Shown one piece after another: positions 1 through 11,714 of a stretch of 64,000 nt of DNA. The notes below the pieces were generated by a model that was not told where the DNA came from, ran no database searches, and saw only the letters and a list, made by a program, of their open reading frames with translations. The stretch's first letter is position 1; every line of letters begins with the position of its first letter. The stretch comes from Nepenthes gracilis. Taxonomy: Eukaryota; Streptophyta; Magnoliopsida; Caryophyllales; Nepenthaceae. Made by a program: the position numbers and the translations under genes. The stretch spans positions 16,650,626 through 16,714,625 of the forward strand of contig BSYO01000002.1 in assembly GCA_033239525.1 (NCBI GenBank). The letters run 5' to 3'.

Positions 1-300
1 CCAAACTCATTAGCACTCCCTCACCCCTCACACACAACACACAGCGCACATCACATTCATTGCCATCACCAATGGCACACACATCTCCACACATACACTC
101 TCACAGAACACACATGTTGCCCCTGCTGCCAACCCATACTCTCACAAACACACTCCCCCTGCACACACACACACTCTCCTTGCACGCACACACACAAACC
201 CACACACACGGCAGCACCTGCTGCTTCACCACACACACTTGCACTCAGCACATGCACACGTTGTTCACAAGATAGACATAATACACATACACACACACGC
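1..300. repeat. CA-rich low-complexity tract
   Basis: The first 300 bases are dominated by CA/CACA runs with scattered C and T. Open frames here read as His/Thr/Leu-rich repeats and are not genes. Whether the tract belongs to the transposon or was caught by it cannot be told without the left end. Confidence 0.9.
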
Positions 301-426
301 ACCTATGTATATTTATATATATATATACCCATACATACATATGGTTGCTCAAACTCATACTGCCACATATATTATTGCCACATATTCCTTAGTTTGTATA
401 TATTGTGATTTGTTATTGCAGTGTAT

Positions 427-1796
427 GAATCAATTACACTTCAGTTCTGCCAACGAGAAGAAAAAGAAGATGGCTGCCGTTATAATGCTATGGATTGAAA
501 TTTCCGTTTCTATTTGCTGGTTGTTATGTGCCTTAATTGCAACATTAGTTATTACGCAATCAAAACCTACAATCACGAGATCTTACAAACTTGACTTCCA
601 TAAAAAAAGAAAATACATCAATCGAGTCATATATGGAAACGATGTGAATTGTATTAATATGTTGCGAATGAGTAAGCCCACGTTTTTGAAACTGTGTGAG
701 ATGTTAACAAATGTTGGGGGACTTCGTCCATCAAAACACGGGCTAGTTGATGAGCAAGTGGCAATGTTCTTACACATTCTTGCGCATCATGTAAAAAATA
801 GGGTAGTTGCACATAATTTTCAGAGGTCGTCTGAGACGGTAAGTAAGATATTCAATAAGGTATTAGCTGTAACAATACGTCTGCAAGCACACTTATTTAG
901 ACGGCCAGAACCCATATCTGAGAACTGCACAGACGAACAATGGAAGTGGTTCCCGGTATGGTAATCATTTTATATATTTATTATTATAGCTACGTGGCAA
1001 ATATATTAGATAACTTATTCTAATTCAGTGTGTATTTGTAGGGTTGTTTAGGTGCTTTGGATGGAACACATATAAAAATAAGGGTGCCATTTGCAGACAA
1101 ACCTAGATATCGAACTCGTAAGGGAGATATAGCTACAAATGTGTTAGGAGTATGTAGCTATGACATGCAATTTATATATGTCCTCCCGGGTTGGGAAGGA
1201 TCTGCAGCAGATTCTAGAATTTTACGAGATGCGCTACATAGAAGGCATGGACTGAAAGTTCCAAATGGTAAGTTCTTAGATCATCGAATCAACCATAATG
1301 TTTTGCAATCAGCTTATTTTACGTAATAATATATTAAATTGTTGTATAGGTACGTACTATTTAGTTGATGGATATACCAATTGCAATGGATTTCTTGCAC
1401 CATTTAGGGGTCGAGATATCATTTAAATGAATGGCGTCAAGGGTATCACCCACGAACGGCCCGATTTAATTCTTTAATATGAAACATGCCGCTGCTCGTA
1501 ATGTTATCGAAAGGTGTTTTGGATTACTGAAAATGTGGTGGGGGATTCTTAGAAGTCCATCATATTATCCTATCAGAACACACAACCGAGTTATCATTAC
1601 TTGTTGTCTGCTGCATAATTTTACAAGAAATGAAATGGATTATGATCCTATTGAGGAAGAATATGATGGCATGTATGAGGGGGCTTCGTTAGATGAAGAT
1701 ACAACTATGATAACACAACTAGATCCTACTGATAGTTGGAGTGCATTTAGGGATAATTTGGCAACTGCTATGTTCAGCAAGAGGGGATGTAATTGA
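427..1796 (+). pseudogene. Harbinger transposase (HARBI1-like, DDE_Tnp_4), broken
   Basis: Three exons are visible: 427-955 (start uncertain; Met at 427 or 471), 1042-1267 and 1350-1796, with introns 956-1041 and 1268-1349 bordered by GT and AG. Exon 1 gives the N-terminal HTH-like region (KPTFLKLCEML, DEQVAMFLHILAHH). Exon 2 gives [13 protein letters not shown] with the first catalytic Asp and SAADSRIL with the second. Exon 3 gives ARNVIERCFGLLKMWWGILR with the catalytic Glu. The triad is therefore present, but exon 3 is broken: the frame slips near 1411-1417 (stop at 1424) and again near 1470-1480 (stop at 1480). The role would be cut-and-paste transposition with ORF1 protein as partner. 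It is inactive as it stands. Confidence 0.85.
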
Positions 1797-1960
1797 ATGA
1801 TATGGTTGACATATTTGCTTTGAGTTATGCCAATTATGTATTTGTTGATCCATGTCATCAATTATGTTATTAATGTTGAATATGCTTGAGCCGTTTACTT
1901 TTATGATGTCTGCTTATTGGATTATTGATTTATAATTAGAACAGATTATCACAATTAAGT

Positions 1961-3363
1961 ATGTCACAAGCTGATAAGGAAACTAAAAGAAGATGGGAGC
2001 TTCATGAAGATGATGCTCTTGTTACTTGTATGGTGAAATTATATAACATTGGTACTTATAATGCCGATACTGGATTCAAATCGGGTTATTTACACGAGTT
2101 GGACAGGATGTTACAACTGAAACTGCCAAATTCAGGTTTGAAGGCAAATCCCCACATTTCATCCAGAATCAAGACGTTAAAAAAAGATTGGAGCTTGTAT
2201 ATGACATGATAAGGGGTACGAACACATCCGGATTTGGGTGGGACGATGCAAGAAAAATGGTTGTTGCGGAACATGTATGGAATGCATACGTATCGGTAAA
2301 TTTTAACTATTTATTCTGTTAAATAATTATTCTGAACCAGGCAAGGCAATTTTCCTTCATCAGAGGGAACCAGCAGCCGTTCAAACAAAGCCGCATCGCA
2401 CTCCACTCCGGCATATAGAGTACAAAGGCACTCCGGCTTCATCATTCTCAATGCCACTCCGGCCTCAACACACGCAAACCACTCCGGCCGGAGTGCCTGT
2501 TTCGTTGAAAGGCCGGAGTGGCCTTGAGTAAGATGAATCCGAAGTGCATAAATGCACTCCGGATTCAGTGTCCTTAAGGAGTAACATGAATCCGGAGTGC
2601 ATTATGCACTCCGGATTCAGTGGCCTTGAAGAGTAACATGAATCCGGAGTGCATTATGCACTCCGGATTCAGTGGCCTTGAGTAAGATGAATCCGGATCT
2701 CACGCATGTATCTCCATTTTTGTATTATTCTTTATAAATTGTATCTCCAGTTTGTTCTTACTTAAATTGATCTGTATGTTATTAATACAGTGCCACAAGA
2801 GCGCCGCTGTTTGGAGGAAGAAAGCATTTCCATATTTTGATGATTTGTCAATGATTTATGGCAAAGATCGTGCCACAGGAGCAGATGCATAGGCTGCCGA
2901 GGACATCCTTGAGGAGCTTCAAACTAATGAACAGAATACCGAGCAATTTAGCGTGAATAATACTCAAGAAATGGGGACTAAAGACTTATTCGGTACTAAC
3001 GATTCTCCTTGTCCAAGTACACCGCATGTGAGAACTCCAACTACGTCGGGGACGTCCAAAGGAAGGAAACGGAAGGTTAGTGCAGATATGACAGCACTAT
3101 CTGATTGCATTCTTCAAGCAGTCGATGCTTTGAATACAAATCTCAAAGAGGTTGGTCAAATATTGAGCCAAAGCTTCCAAGCTAACACACAGGAACAAAT
3201 GACGACGCAGTTATATGATCTATTGTCTGAAATTCCTGACTTATTAATTAGTGAAAGGACTACAGTGTATATAAAATGCATACGTGATTTGACACTTATG
3301 ACGGGATTGTTTAATCTTCCGCCGGGAGAGAGATTGGATTTCATCAGACGATTTGTACTGTAA
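1961..3363 (+). pseudogene. Harbinger ORF1, Myb/SANT-like DNA-binding protein, broken
   Basis: Exon 1 (1961-2295) encodes a Myb/SANT-like domain: RRWELHEDDALVTCMVKLYN and ISSRIKTLKKDW are typical of the plant Myb_DNA-bind_3 family. Exon 2 (2791-3363) continues with WRKKAFPYFDDLSMIYGKDR and a C-terminal region ending RLDFIRRFVL. The intron 2296-2790 has GT/AG borders and contains the hairpin array. Two lesions are visible: a one-base loss near 2197 that gives a stop at 2207, and an in-frame TAG at 2890. In this superfamily ORF1 is known to bind DNA and assist the transposase. The order and spacing after the transposase support the assignment. Confidence 0.82.
2393..2698. repeat. CACTCCGG inverted-repeat (hairpin) array in the ORF1 intron
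   Basis: CACTCCGG or its complement CCGGAGTG occurs more than ten times here. Two identical hairpins (2588-2618 and 2640-2670) have 14-bp arms GAATCCGGAGTGCA around TTA. A diverged third lies at 2535-2566, and a partial fourth starts at 2688. Spacing is about 48-53 bp, with linker CAGTGGCCTTGA-GAGTAACAT. A perfect 16-bp palindrome CACTCCGGCCGGAGTG lies near 2480-2495. The block sits wholly inside the ORF1 intron. Confidence 0.9.
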
Positions 3364-4255
3364 AACCTGTGGAGGTTAAGTATCTTTCTTGACTGTTTTG
3401 ATAAACTTGTTCAAACAATCATTTTTGAAATGTATGTATCATGTTGTATTTCAGAATGTATTCCAGCGTGTATATTTTGTGTTGAAATTTGTTGTTCCAG
3501 ATTTTGTTATATATCAGATTTCAAATTTTGTATGATTATATGTAGATGAATTTGTGTTACAAAAATGTTATTGATTTATTTAGGTAAATAAACATATCTT
3601 ACAGAAATATTGTAGAAATATTCTTAAAATATTCAGGTAAATATATATATATTACATAATTGTTACAATAATGTTGAAATATTCAGGTAAATATACATAT
3701 TTACATGTAAAAATGTTGTAGAAATATCGTAGAAATATTGTTAATATATATATATATATATATGCACGTAATCATATATACATATATATATGTATATATT
3801 TTTTTTGTTTGATTTATTCAATATTTTATACGCATAAATATATTATATACATGTATCTTATACGATATATGCTAAAAATATCTATAATCATAAAATATAT
3901 AATTATTTAAAAAATATATTTTGTAATATATAATTATATTTTGTATGTATAATCATTTAAATATTTATTAAATATACATTTTATATGATAAAAATAACTA
4001 TTACACTATAATAATTTAAATTAATGTATATATATATATATATATATATAAGGGTAAAAGAGTCATTTTCATAAATTCTCACCTTATTCCTCATACTATT
4101 CTACAAACCAAACAATGGAATACTAATTCCCACCTTATTCTATTCCAACAACCAAACATAAGAATAACAATTCCAACTCTATTCCCATACTTTTCTATTC
4201 CATGGAATAAGTATTCTATTCCCACCTAATTCTATTCCAGCAACCAAACGTACCG
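3364..4255. repeat. AT-rich 3' flank and subterminal repeats of the Harbinger element
   Basis: After the ORF1 stop there is an AT-rich stretch with (TA)n runs near 3743-3765 and 4027-4051, and repeats of AATATTCAGGTAAATATA near 3630-3700. From 4060 the motif ATTCTATTCC-CAACCAAAC recurs two to three times, and GGAATA/TATTCC pairs alternate. This is the pattern of transposase-binding subterminal repeats. No gene was seen. Confidence 0.7.
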
Positions 4256-7200
4256 TAAGAGTGTTGGTGCCCAATACACATTGGACACCGAATTATCATC
4301 TTGGAAGACATATTCATGCTTCTTATATAGCAACACAGGAGGGCTTCAAGAAGGAAATCAATCGGCAACCAAAGAACATTAAGTATGTAAGGTCCAAGAT
4401 TTCACAATCATGTGAATCAAAGTTAAGCTAACTAAATTAGTATATGTAAACTTAAGATTAAAGAACGTGGAAAATAAATTGGGAAAAAGAGGTAATGTAA
4501 GGATTGAAATTTCATAAATATACTTATTACGATAATTATATTATGAACTCGAAAATTAGAGATTCACCTCGGGATGCAGTGACGACACAAAATTAATCGG
4601 TAGAACAGGAATGTAATCCAATTATATTGTAACAAGGCAAAATTGAACTGCGACACATGAAATTATATTATCGGTTGGGACAACGAAATCCAGGTATATA
4701 CACATATATATACACATATACATATATATACACACATATATATATATATATATACACATATATACGTATATATATATATATTAGTATGTTATGCAGGGCA
4801 CCTAGGGGTTTAATATGCATGGCTCACTAGACATAATTCAGCAAACACTTCAACATACGGCACATTAGGGGCACTTCAACATCAGCAACACTTAGATACT
4901 AGCCACTAACAAGAAATTAAGAGAAATTAAGGGAGGATGACACACGGCACATTAAGGGAAATTGAGAGAGAGTGACACGGCACATTAGGGGCTTAAGCAA
5001 GTAGCAGCATCAGCTGATTATAGGGACTAATAATACTTCAACATATGGCTAATTTCCAAGGCAACAAATCAGCCAAAATTAAGATGAATCAAATAAGTGA
5101 AGAAGCTGATTTTCGACAACTCAACTAGTTAATTTGGGAGCAAATTGATTTGCTGGCAGCAGCACAATAAGTAATGGGTCAGCTAATTTACTCTCGTAAT
5201 ATATTAAGCAAATAATGAGGGAAGAGGGAAAGAAATGAAGAAGTAAAGGAGGGAAAAACCGAAAAGCAGAGGAGAAAAAGAGAGAGCCATAGGACCGGTT
5301 TTGTTGCAAATTAAAATTAAATTATTCCAGGCAAGAATACTGCAACTTCCTTCATTTGTTGATTAATTATTACTGTTATCTTCAAATATTGATTGAATCC
5401 AATACTTAATTCCCTGTTGCAACTATGAAAATATCATGTACAATAAGGGATAATACAGATGGAGGACCGGCCAGCAGCATCAGAAGTTATTCTGATTTTC
5501 AGGCTGCTGTTGGCCAATTCATCCCATGGGAAATTTAATTTAGAAGCTTTATTAAGTTGGCTAATTCACCATGTTACTGTACTGGAATTCTCATTTATAT
5601 ATTTGGCCGGTTCAATGTGTATAAGAAAATCAGTTGAAGCTTTGAACCAGCTGAATGCCCACTGCTGATATATCAAGTTTTTTCTTCAAGATTTAAGCCG
5701 GTTCAACCCCTGTAAAAATTAGTTTAGAAGCTTTAATGAACCAGCTAACATGTCGCAATATTGGTGGAAAAATCCTTTGCTAAAAACTGACTGGTTCAAT
5801 CTAGGTAAGTTACCTTGTCACTAAACCGGCCGGCCAGATATAAATTTTGGTATCAAAAAATCAGCATATAATGTTGAACCGGATAAGTAAAATAATTGAA
5901 AATTTACCTGAACCGATCCAATATCAAGTGCTGATTCTAGAAAAGCAGTCAGTAAAAATTTACCTAGTGAAACGGCTGTTGAACTGGGGCAAAAACCGGA
6001 TAAAGGTCCACTGCAGATGACTTGAGTTTTTCTTCAGGATTTTAGCCGGTTCAACCCTTGTAAAAATTAGTTTAGAGGTTTTAATGAACCGGCTAATATG
6101 TCATAACATATGGGCTAAAATCCCTTCCAAAAAACTGACTGGTTCAGCTTATGCAATGGCCATGATGCTAAACTAGCCAGGTGAGAAATGTGGCATCAAA
6201 AAATTCAGTATGTAAGGTTGAACCAGGCCAATAAAATACTTGAAAATTTACATGAACCGATCCAATATCATGTGATGATTTTGAAAAAGTAATAGATAAA
6301 AATTTACTTTGTGAACTGGCTGCTGAACCGGAGTGAAAACCGATTATTTACAAGTGAATCGGCAGCTGCACATGTGAACCAATTGGAAAAAAATGGGATG
6401 AACCAGTTAGTAAATCGGTTGATAAATCGAAACCAAAAGGTTAAAATATTTAATTAATTACGTCGGCACATATAAAAATTACAAGTCCATATTTTCACGC
6501 TATGTATTATTGTAATTTTTGTATGTATGTATATGCCGATTTTAAGCATAAATGGAAGCTTATTGGATATTAACAATATACGATCATTTTCTCGGAAGTG
6601 AGAAAAATTAAGAAAAAGAATTAAGTATAAAAACTTCCATAAAGAATTTAACGGAACTAAGGAACCGGACCAAGGATTTATTCAGAGGGTGATATTCCCT
6701 GACGTACCTTAAAATATTGCAGTGATAATCGAGAATTGACCCTAGCACTACGGGGGAATAAAGGCGGCTTGATAGCCTAGTCTACCAAGTATAATAGGTA
6801 TATACCACTCTCCTCAGAGTATAATAAGGAAACTACACCCATGAAATTAACTCAAATGCGACTTAATCTTTCAATTTTCCTTGTCTATTTCCTAGTAGTT
6901 ACCACTTACTTTTGAAACTTAAATAGTGAAGTAGTCAACAGGGCCTCAAATGAGACATTACAAAGAGTAGGCATAATTCCGGGACAAGTATAAAGTGAAA
7001 TGAAAACCGTTATTTAGGAAAAAAGGAGAGAGAGAGTACAAGTTTAAAAATGAAAAGAATCTTCATTTCTTTAAGATAGAGTATCAGCTACACCGTGATT
7101 TTTGTGTGTGTAGAACCTAAACTTTAGGTACTTCAAAGCTCAAACCAAAAGATGTAAGTTTGCATACTTTGAGTAATATTAAACCCCAATAGTGTCAACT

Positions 7201-8230
7201 GTCAATTCAAAGCATATGTAAAACACCAGTAAAACCTACAAGAAGACAAGACAGCCCAATGCACGCAACTCTCGCATTGTGAGATTTGAGAAAGGTTATG
7301 TAAGCAACTCCGTTGTACTACTAGGAGACTATTTCCATCAGTCAAATTTATAACCTCTAGCTCTAAATGGGCAGCATTACCTACACTAAATCTCATCCTC
7401 ACAGGCAATCCTGAAAAGGCAAAGCATCCCTCACTTAAATTACAACATCCTTATGAGATTGATTTCAGGTGTAAACTAGGTAGCTTTATTTTTAGCAAAG
7501 CTTTAATCTGAAAGATGAAAACATAAAAAAACCTGGTTCTGTCAACTAACTCTAAATGAATCTTCTCCAACATCCAACAGTTGCACTCTTCTTGCAGATA
7601 CTTTTTTCACATGCAATTGCTAAAAAGGTGCAGATAATAGATTTCAAACATAAACGTTCTACCTATATCAGACACATTAAGAATGGAAACTCTGAATCTT
7701 CTATACTTCAGGTGTCCAGAAAATGTCCATGCATAGTAATCATATTGTTGCCCTGGTTAAACATGACATGCATATAGGTGTTTTGAAGTAACTGATCTTG
7801 CTCTGTCATGTATTCACATTGCCTGTGCAATATAATCTTTGATAATCTGCTTAACAAGGAAAATGATAAATGTGAATCCAGCACTGGTTTGACTTGACTT
7901 TTATGCATCTAGCAGTCAAATCCTCTTGGACTCCAAAATCCTTGAAGATAGGAGCTTTTCTTTTTCACCATTTCAGATGAATATCTAGCACACGAGGACT
8001 TATTTTTAAATGTGGTGGTATGCCTAAATATGTTGCACATTCACATGATTATGGTCATGTCTTGCGAAAGATCTAATAGGAGCCTTGGTAGAATAATAAG
8101 GTTGATCCACTATGTAGAGTTTATGCGACTTAATAATGGAAATTAACATCTCAATGCCAGCAAGAGGTGCTTACATCTGACTCTCTCAAGTCACAAATCA
8201 TATAAAATGGGAAGCCTTGTGCATTGGGCT
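4256..8230. other. No gene recognised; repeats and AT-rich intronic or intergenic DNA
   Basis: A (TA/CA)n microsatellite lies at 4693-4779. The motif ACGGCACATTAGGGGC repeats near 4855-4995. A diverged tandem duplication lies at 5659-6350. Open frames (for example 5459-5668 and 7202-7408 minus) have no recognisable motifs. Near 8211-8235 a stretch GCCTTGTGCATTGGGCTGCC resembles the 3' region of plant Au-type SINEs, but it is too short to call. If PUS3 continues to the left, this whole stretch is intron. Confidence 0.6.
5659..6350. repeat. Imperfect tandem duplication, about 349-bp unit
   Basis: Unit 1 (about 5659-6007) and unit 2 (about 6008-6350) share long blocks: GCCGGTTCAACCC-TGTAAAAATTAGTTTAGA, AAAAACTGACTGGTTCA, and GAACCGATCCAATATCA followed by AAAAATTTAC. 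Motifs such as GAACCGG and CCGGTTCA are spread through both, so smaller inverted motifs underlie the larger unit. No coding potential was seen. Confidence 0.75.
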
Positions 8231-8339
8231 GCCCTATCACAATGCACGCCTATATCTACAGGATTTTGTCCTATTTTAGTAAAGATTTAGAAACATATAC
8301 CCATGTCCAATTATCATCTGAATAAGCAAAGTACATACC

Positions 8340-9364
8340 TTAACAATGCCCCGAAACATTATTTAGATACTTAATAATGTGTGCAACAGCTTTCCAATGG
8401 TGAACTCAAGGAGTTTTCAAAAACTGACTTCCACAATAACTGCATATAAAATATTAAGTTAAGTAATAATAAGATAATTCAGTTTTTCAACTAGCCAACA
8501 ATATTGACCTGAATCTTCAAACAATTGACCTTCATCCTTTAGGAGATTCAAATTATGGTCCATAGGAGTTTCTATCGGACGAGTACCAAGGAGGTCAATC
8601 TCATATAATAGATCAACCATATGATTCAACTAAGATAGATTGACACCTTCCTATGATGTAAAAACTTCTATCCCTAAAAATTAACGAAGCTTTCCTATAT
8701 CTTTTATTTGAAACTATTATTATAGGAACTTCTTTAAAATTGCAATCCCCTTGACATCATTTCCAATGATGACAATATCATTAACATATACTATAAAGAT
8801 AGCATAGCCCTCATTCTTCCCTACATGGAATAGAGTGATCCTTGCGATAACGCTTATAGCCGAACTCGAGAATAACCCCTGAAAACTTTACAAATCATAC
8901 TCAGATTGACTACTTTAATCCATACAATGCCTTCTTTGATCTACAAACACAACTCTCTCATCCCCCTGGCAACAAAACCTAATGTAAATTTCTTTGAGCA
9001 AGTCACCATAAAGAAATGAATTCCTCACATCCAATTAAAAGAGTGGCCAATCAAGGCTAGCGGTTATAGATAGGAGAACCTGAATTGAAGACATCTTAGC
9101 AACAAGGGAGAAAGTTTCATCATAGTCAATATCGCAAGGTTGCGAGTAGCTTTTAGCAACCAATCAGGCCTTCACAATCAACAAAGCAATCAAGATTAAA
9201 TTTAGGTATAGAAACTCATTTGCAATAAATGGAATGTGGGTGCCGTGTGATAAAGGAACAAGCTCCCATGTTTCATTGTCATGAGGGGCTACCATTTCTA
9301 ATTCTATGACTTTCCTCCGCCAAATTTCAGATAGCACATCCCTAACAGTTGTAGGGATAACCAC
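8340..9364 (-). pseudogene. copia reverse transcriptase and start of RNase H, broken
   Basis: From right to left the minus strand gives ETWELVPLSHG (9164-9364), IDYDETFSLVAKMSSI, LDVRNSFLYGDLLKEIY and IFIVYVNDIVIIGND at about 8755-8800. The last corresponds to the catalytic YVDD motif with the first Asp changed to Asn. WLVEKLNYLIIT near 8440-8490 is the RNase H connection (usual LVGKLNYLT-TRPD). Stops and frame changes are frequent. Confidence 0.85.
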
Positions 9365-9581
9365 ACTAGAAAGCTAATATGTGGAACACAAGAAATACGG
9401 AAACAGTGAATCAACTAAGACATATTTGATAATAGGATGTTGTGTGACACAAGGATGTTTACCTTTATGAAGAACAATGGGAAGACCTTCAAAATCTAGA
9501 GTAGGATCTGTAGATAGCAAAGAGATTAGCCGAGGCATAACAATATGTGGTCATTAAGTATAAACTAGTACAAGAGTAGAC

Positions 9582-9892
9582 CATTAATGAAAATATCTTC
9601 CAATAAACATATCCGCTAATATGAATATGTATTTGGGCCCCTCGATACTAATATTTTCAAATACCGTGACAATATGTTTCCCTATTAGTTGACAAAACTG
9701 ATATATTAGCTGATATTTAAAGTATCATATGTAACTAATATTTGACCTACATATCAGTTGATACGGCCTTATCAGTTTATAATTTTTAAAAATTTTACTT
9801 CTACCTGATATATCATCCAATGATACATATTGTCCAATATGCCCGATATAAATATGACCGCAACCAATATCAATACCGATATTTTCATCCAT
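9582..9892. mobile_element. MITE-like ATATCGG-family element with 9-bp target duplication
   Basis: AGAGTAGAC at 9573-9581 is repeated exactly at 9893-9901. Between them is a 311-bp AT-rich segment whose ends are inverted: CATTAATGAAAATATC on the left, and TATGGATGAAAATATCGG read inward from the right. It is full of GATAT/ATATC motifs and encodes nothing. A 9-bp duplication is typical of Mutator-like elements. It sits inside the copia element and is therefore younger than it. Confidence 0.72.
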
Positions 9893-10149
9893 AGAGTAGA
9901 CTGATCATGATGGTCTATGCAAGGACGCAATTGAACAGTTGGATCAATAGGAGAATCGAAGTCAAATGTAGGTGTTTTAATGTTTTAAGAGGACATACCT
10001 ACTAGAAAATAGGGAATAGGTATTAGATGATAGGGTTTAACACGAGGCTCTTTTGAGAAATATAAAGTGAATTCATCATATGTAACATCTGCACTTCTAA
10101 TATAGTGCTTTGCTAAAGAATTGTATGATCGATTACCTTTTTATGTGTA

Positions 10150-11090
10150 AGAGTAACTAAAAAAGACACTTTTGGTAGATCGAGGATCTAACTTATCAAT
10201 ACCATGTCCAAGTTTATGAATATATCACACCCGAAAACTCGCAAAGGCAACAAAAAGGGTAGGAGAGGATGGAACAAGGAGAAAAAAGGAAAGACTCCAT
10301 CCAAAATAAAGGATGGCATATGGTTAATGAGAAAATATGCAGTAAGAACAGTATCACTCCAAAACTATTTAGGAACATGCATGTGACACATAAGGGCTCG
10401 AGTAACTTCTCAAAGATGATACAATGACCTCATTGGGATGTATATACACACAAGGTTTGATGAAGAACGCCTTAAGAAATGAGAAAGGAAGTGAAAGTGG
10501 ATAGCTCATGTCCTACAGCATTATCAAACTGAATAATCTAAATTTTGTATTTGAATTAAGCTTTAATCTTGTGTCGAAACAATTGAATAATAGACAATAA
10601 CTTAATATGGTTAATGAGATAATATGCAGTAGGAACAGCATCACTCCAAAACAATTTAGGAACATGCATGTGACACATAAGGGTTCGAGTAACTTCTCAA
10701 AGATGATGCAATGACCTCATTGGGATGTATATACACACAAGGTTGATGAAGAATGCCTTATGAAATGAGAAAGGAAGTGAAAGTGGATAGCTCATGTCCT
10801 ACGGCATTATCAAACTGAATAATCTAAATTTTGTATTTGAATTAAGTTTTAATCTTGTGCCGAAACAATTGAATGATAGACAATAACTTAAAGTTATTTT
10901 TTATTAGATATATCCAAGTCATATGAAAAAAATCATTCACAAAAGTGACAAAATACTAAAATTTAATAGTGAAAATACGAATGGGTCCCAACATCGGAAT
11001 GCACTAACTCAAATGGCTTAAAAACATGACTAACACTTCTAGAAGAAAATAACGCATACAGAGACTATATAGTGTAGACCTTGCACTTGA
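10150..11090 (-). pseudogene. copia integrase, broken and internally duplicated
   Basis: ELVHSDVGTH at about 10985-11015 marks the start of the catalytic core, followed by FVNDF (usual FIDDFSR). FDNAVGHELS (usual TDNG-EF) and HVPKLFWSDAVPTAYYLIN follow in shifting frames. The segment between FDNA and the LIN motif occurs twice in tandem (see the 287-bp duplication). Integrase inserts retrotransposon cDNA. With many stops this copy is dead. Confidence 0.75.
10318..10891. repeat. 287-bp tandem duplication inside the copia integrase
   Basis: Copy 1 (10318-10604) and copy 2 (10605-10891) are nearly identical over their whole length, starting ATATGGTTAATGAGA and ending AGACAATAACTTA. There are roughly a dozen substitutions and a single-base indel. 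The unit is 287 bp, not a multiple of three, so it arose after or together with loss of coding function. Confidence 0.92.
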
Positions 11091-11714
11091 CGCTTTAGAA
11101 TCAGCAAGGATAGATGACCAAGACAATAGTGTCACTACATAAGAGATGTCATAGACTAGAGGGTTCAAGGAAAGATACGTGAGATGTTAAGGCAATAGGT
11201 AATATAAACCACCCGCTTCATGCCCTATACCAATCATCTTCTTCATTATGAGATCCTGAAAAATGCAAATGGAAGAATATAAAATTGACAAAATAACATA
11301 ACACTTTCTAATTTGACTAATAGACAATAGGCTGAATACAAAGTCTAGAACATGAAAAACATTAGATAAATTAAGGCTAAGTACAAAGTCTCAGATGGAT
11401 ATTCCCTGAGATTGCAACTTTAGTTCGAGAACCATTAGAAAGGGCAGTGCATTTAGAAGAAGCAACAGATTAATAAGTAATAAGGAAAGTGGACGAACCA
11501 ATCATATATTTACTGGTCCTAGAATTAGTGATAGTGGAGGATCAAAGACAATAGGATGTAGTACATGACCATGCAAAAGTGGCCACAAAAGCAATCCTTT
11601 ATGATTTAGGAATTTAGCATACCCATCGCGTGGTACAGCTACAAAATCAGGCTCTATAGTAAGAACACTGTCACATGAGAGTGAAAGATTTCAACTGAAG
11701 AGGCTATATATGCT

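Larger units (their letters stand above)
1..4255 (+). mobile_element. PIF/Harbinger DNA transposon, right part, decayed
   Basis: The element carries the two genes typical of plant PIF/Harbinger elements, transposase then Myb/SANT-like ORF1, both on the plus strand. Its right terminus is an AT-rich subterminal block ending near CAACCAAACGTACC at 4241-4254. Read from outside, that is GGTACGTTTGGTTG, a usual PIF/Harbinger terminal sequence. A TAA at 4256-4258 fits the 3-bp target duplication of the superfamily. The left end is not in the window, because no inverted copy of this terminus occurs in the first 400 bases. Both genes are broken, so this copy could not move on its own. Confidence 0.82.

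Noticed and set aside
60..302. Open frames on both strands in the first 300 bases
   Set aside because: They are translations of CA-rich low-complexity DNA with His/Thr/Val repeats and no domain.
2535..2698. CRISPR-like array of palindromic repeats at regular spacing
   Set aside because: The repeats are few, the linkers between hairpins are themselves nearly identical (not unique spacers), and they lie in an intron of a plant transposon.
7202..7408. Minus-strand frame after a TTTTCAG acceptor as the PUS3 C-terminal exon
   Set aside because: The phase required after exon H (phase 0) meets a stop within four codons, and the open frame does not match the family's C-terminus convincingly.
8211..8240. 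Au-type SINE at 8.2 kb
   Set aside because: Only about 20 bases resemble the 3' region; no pol III boxes or target duplication were found.
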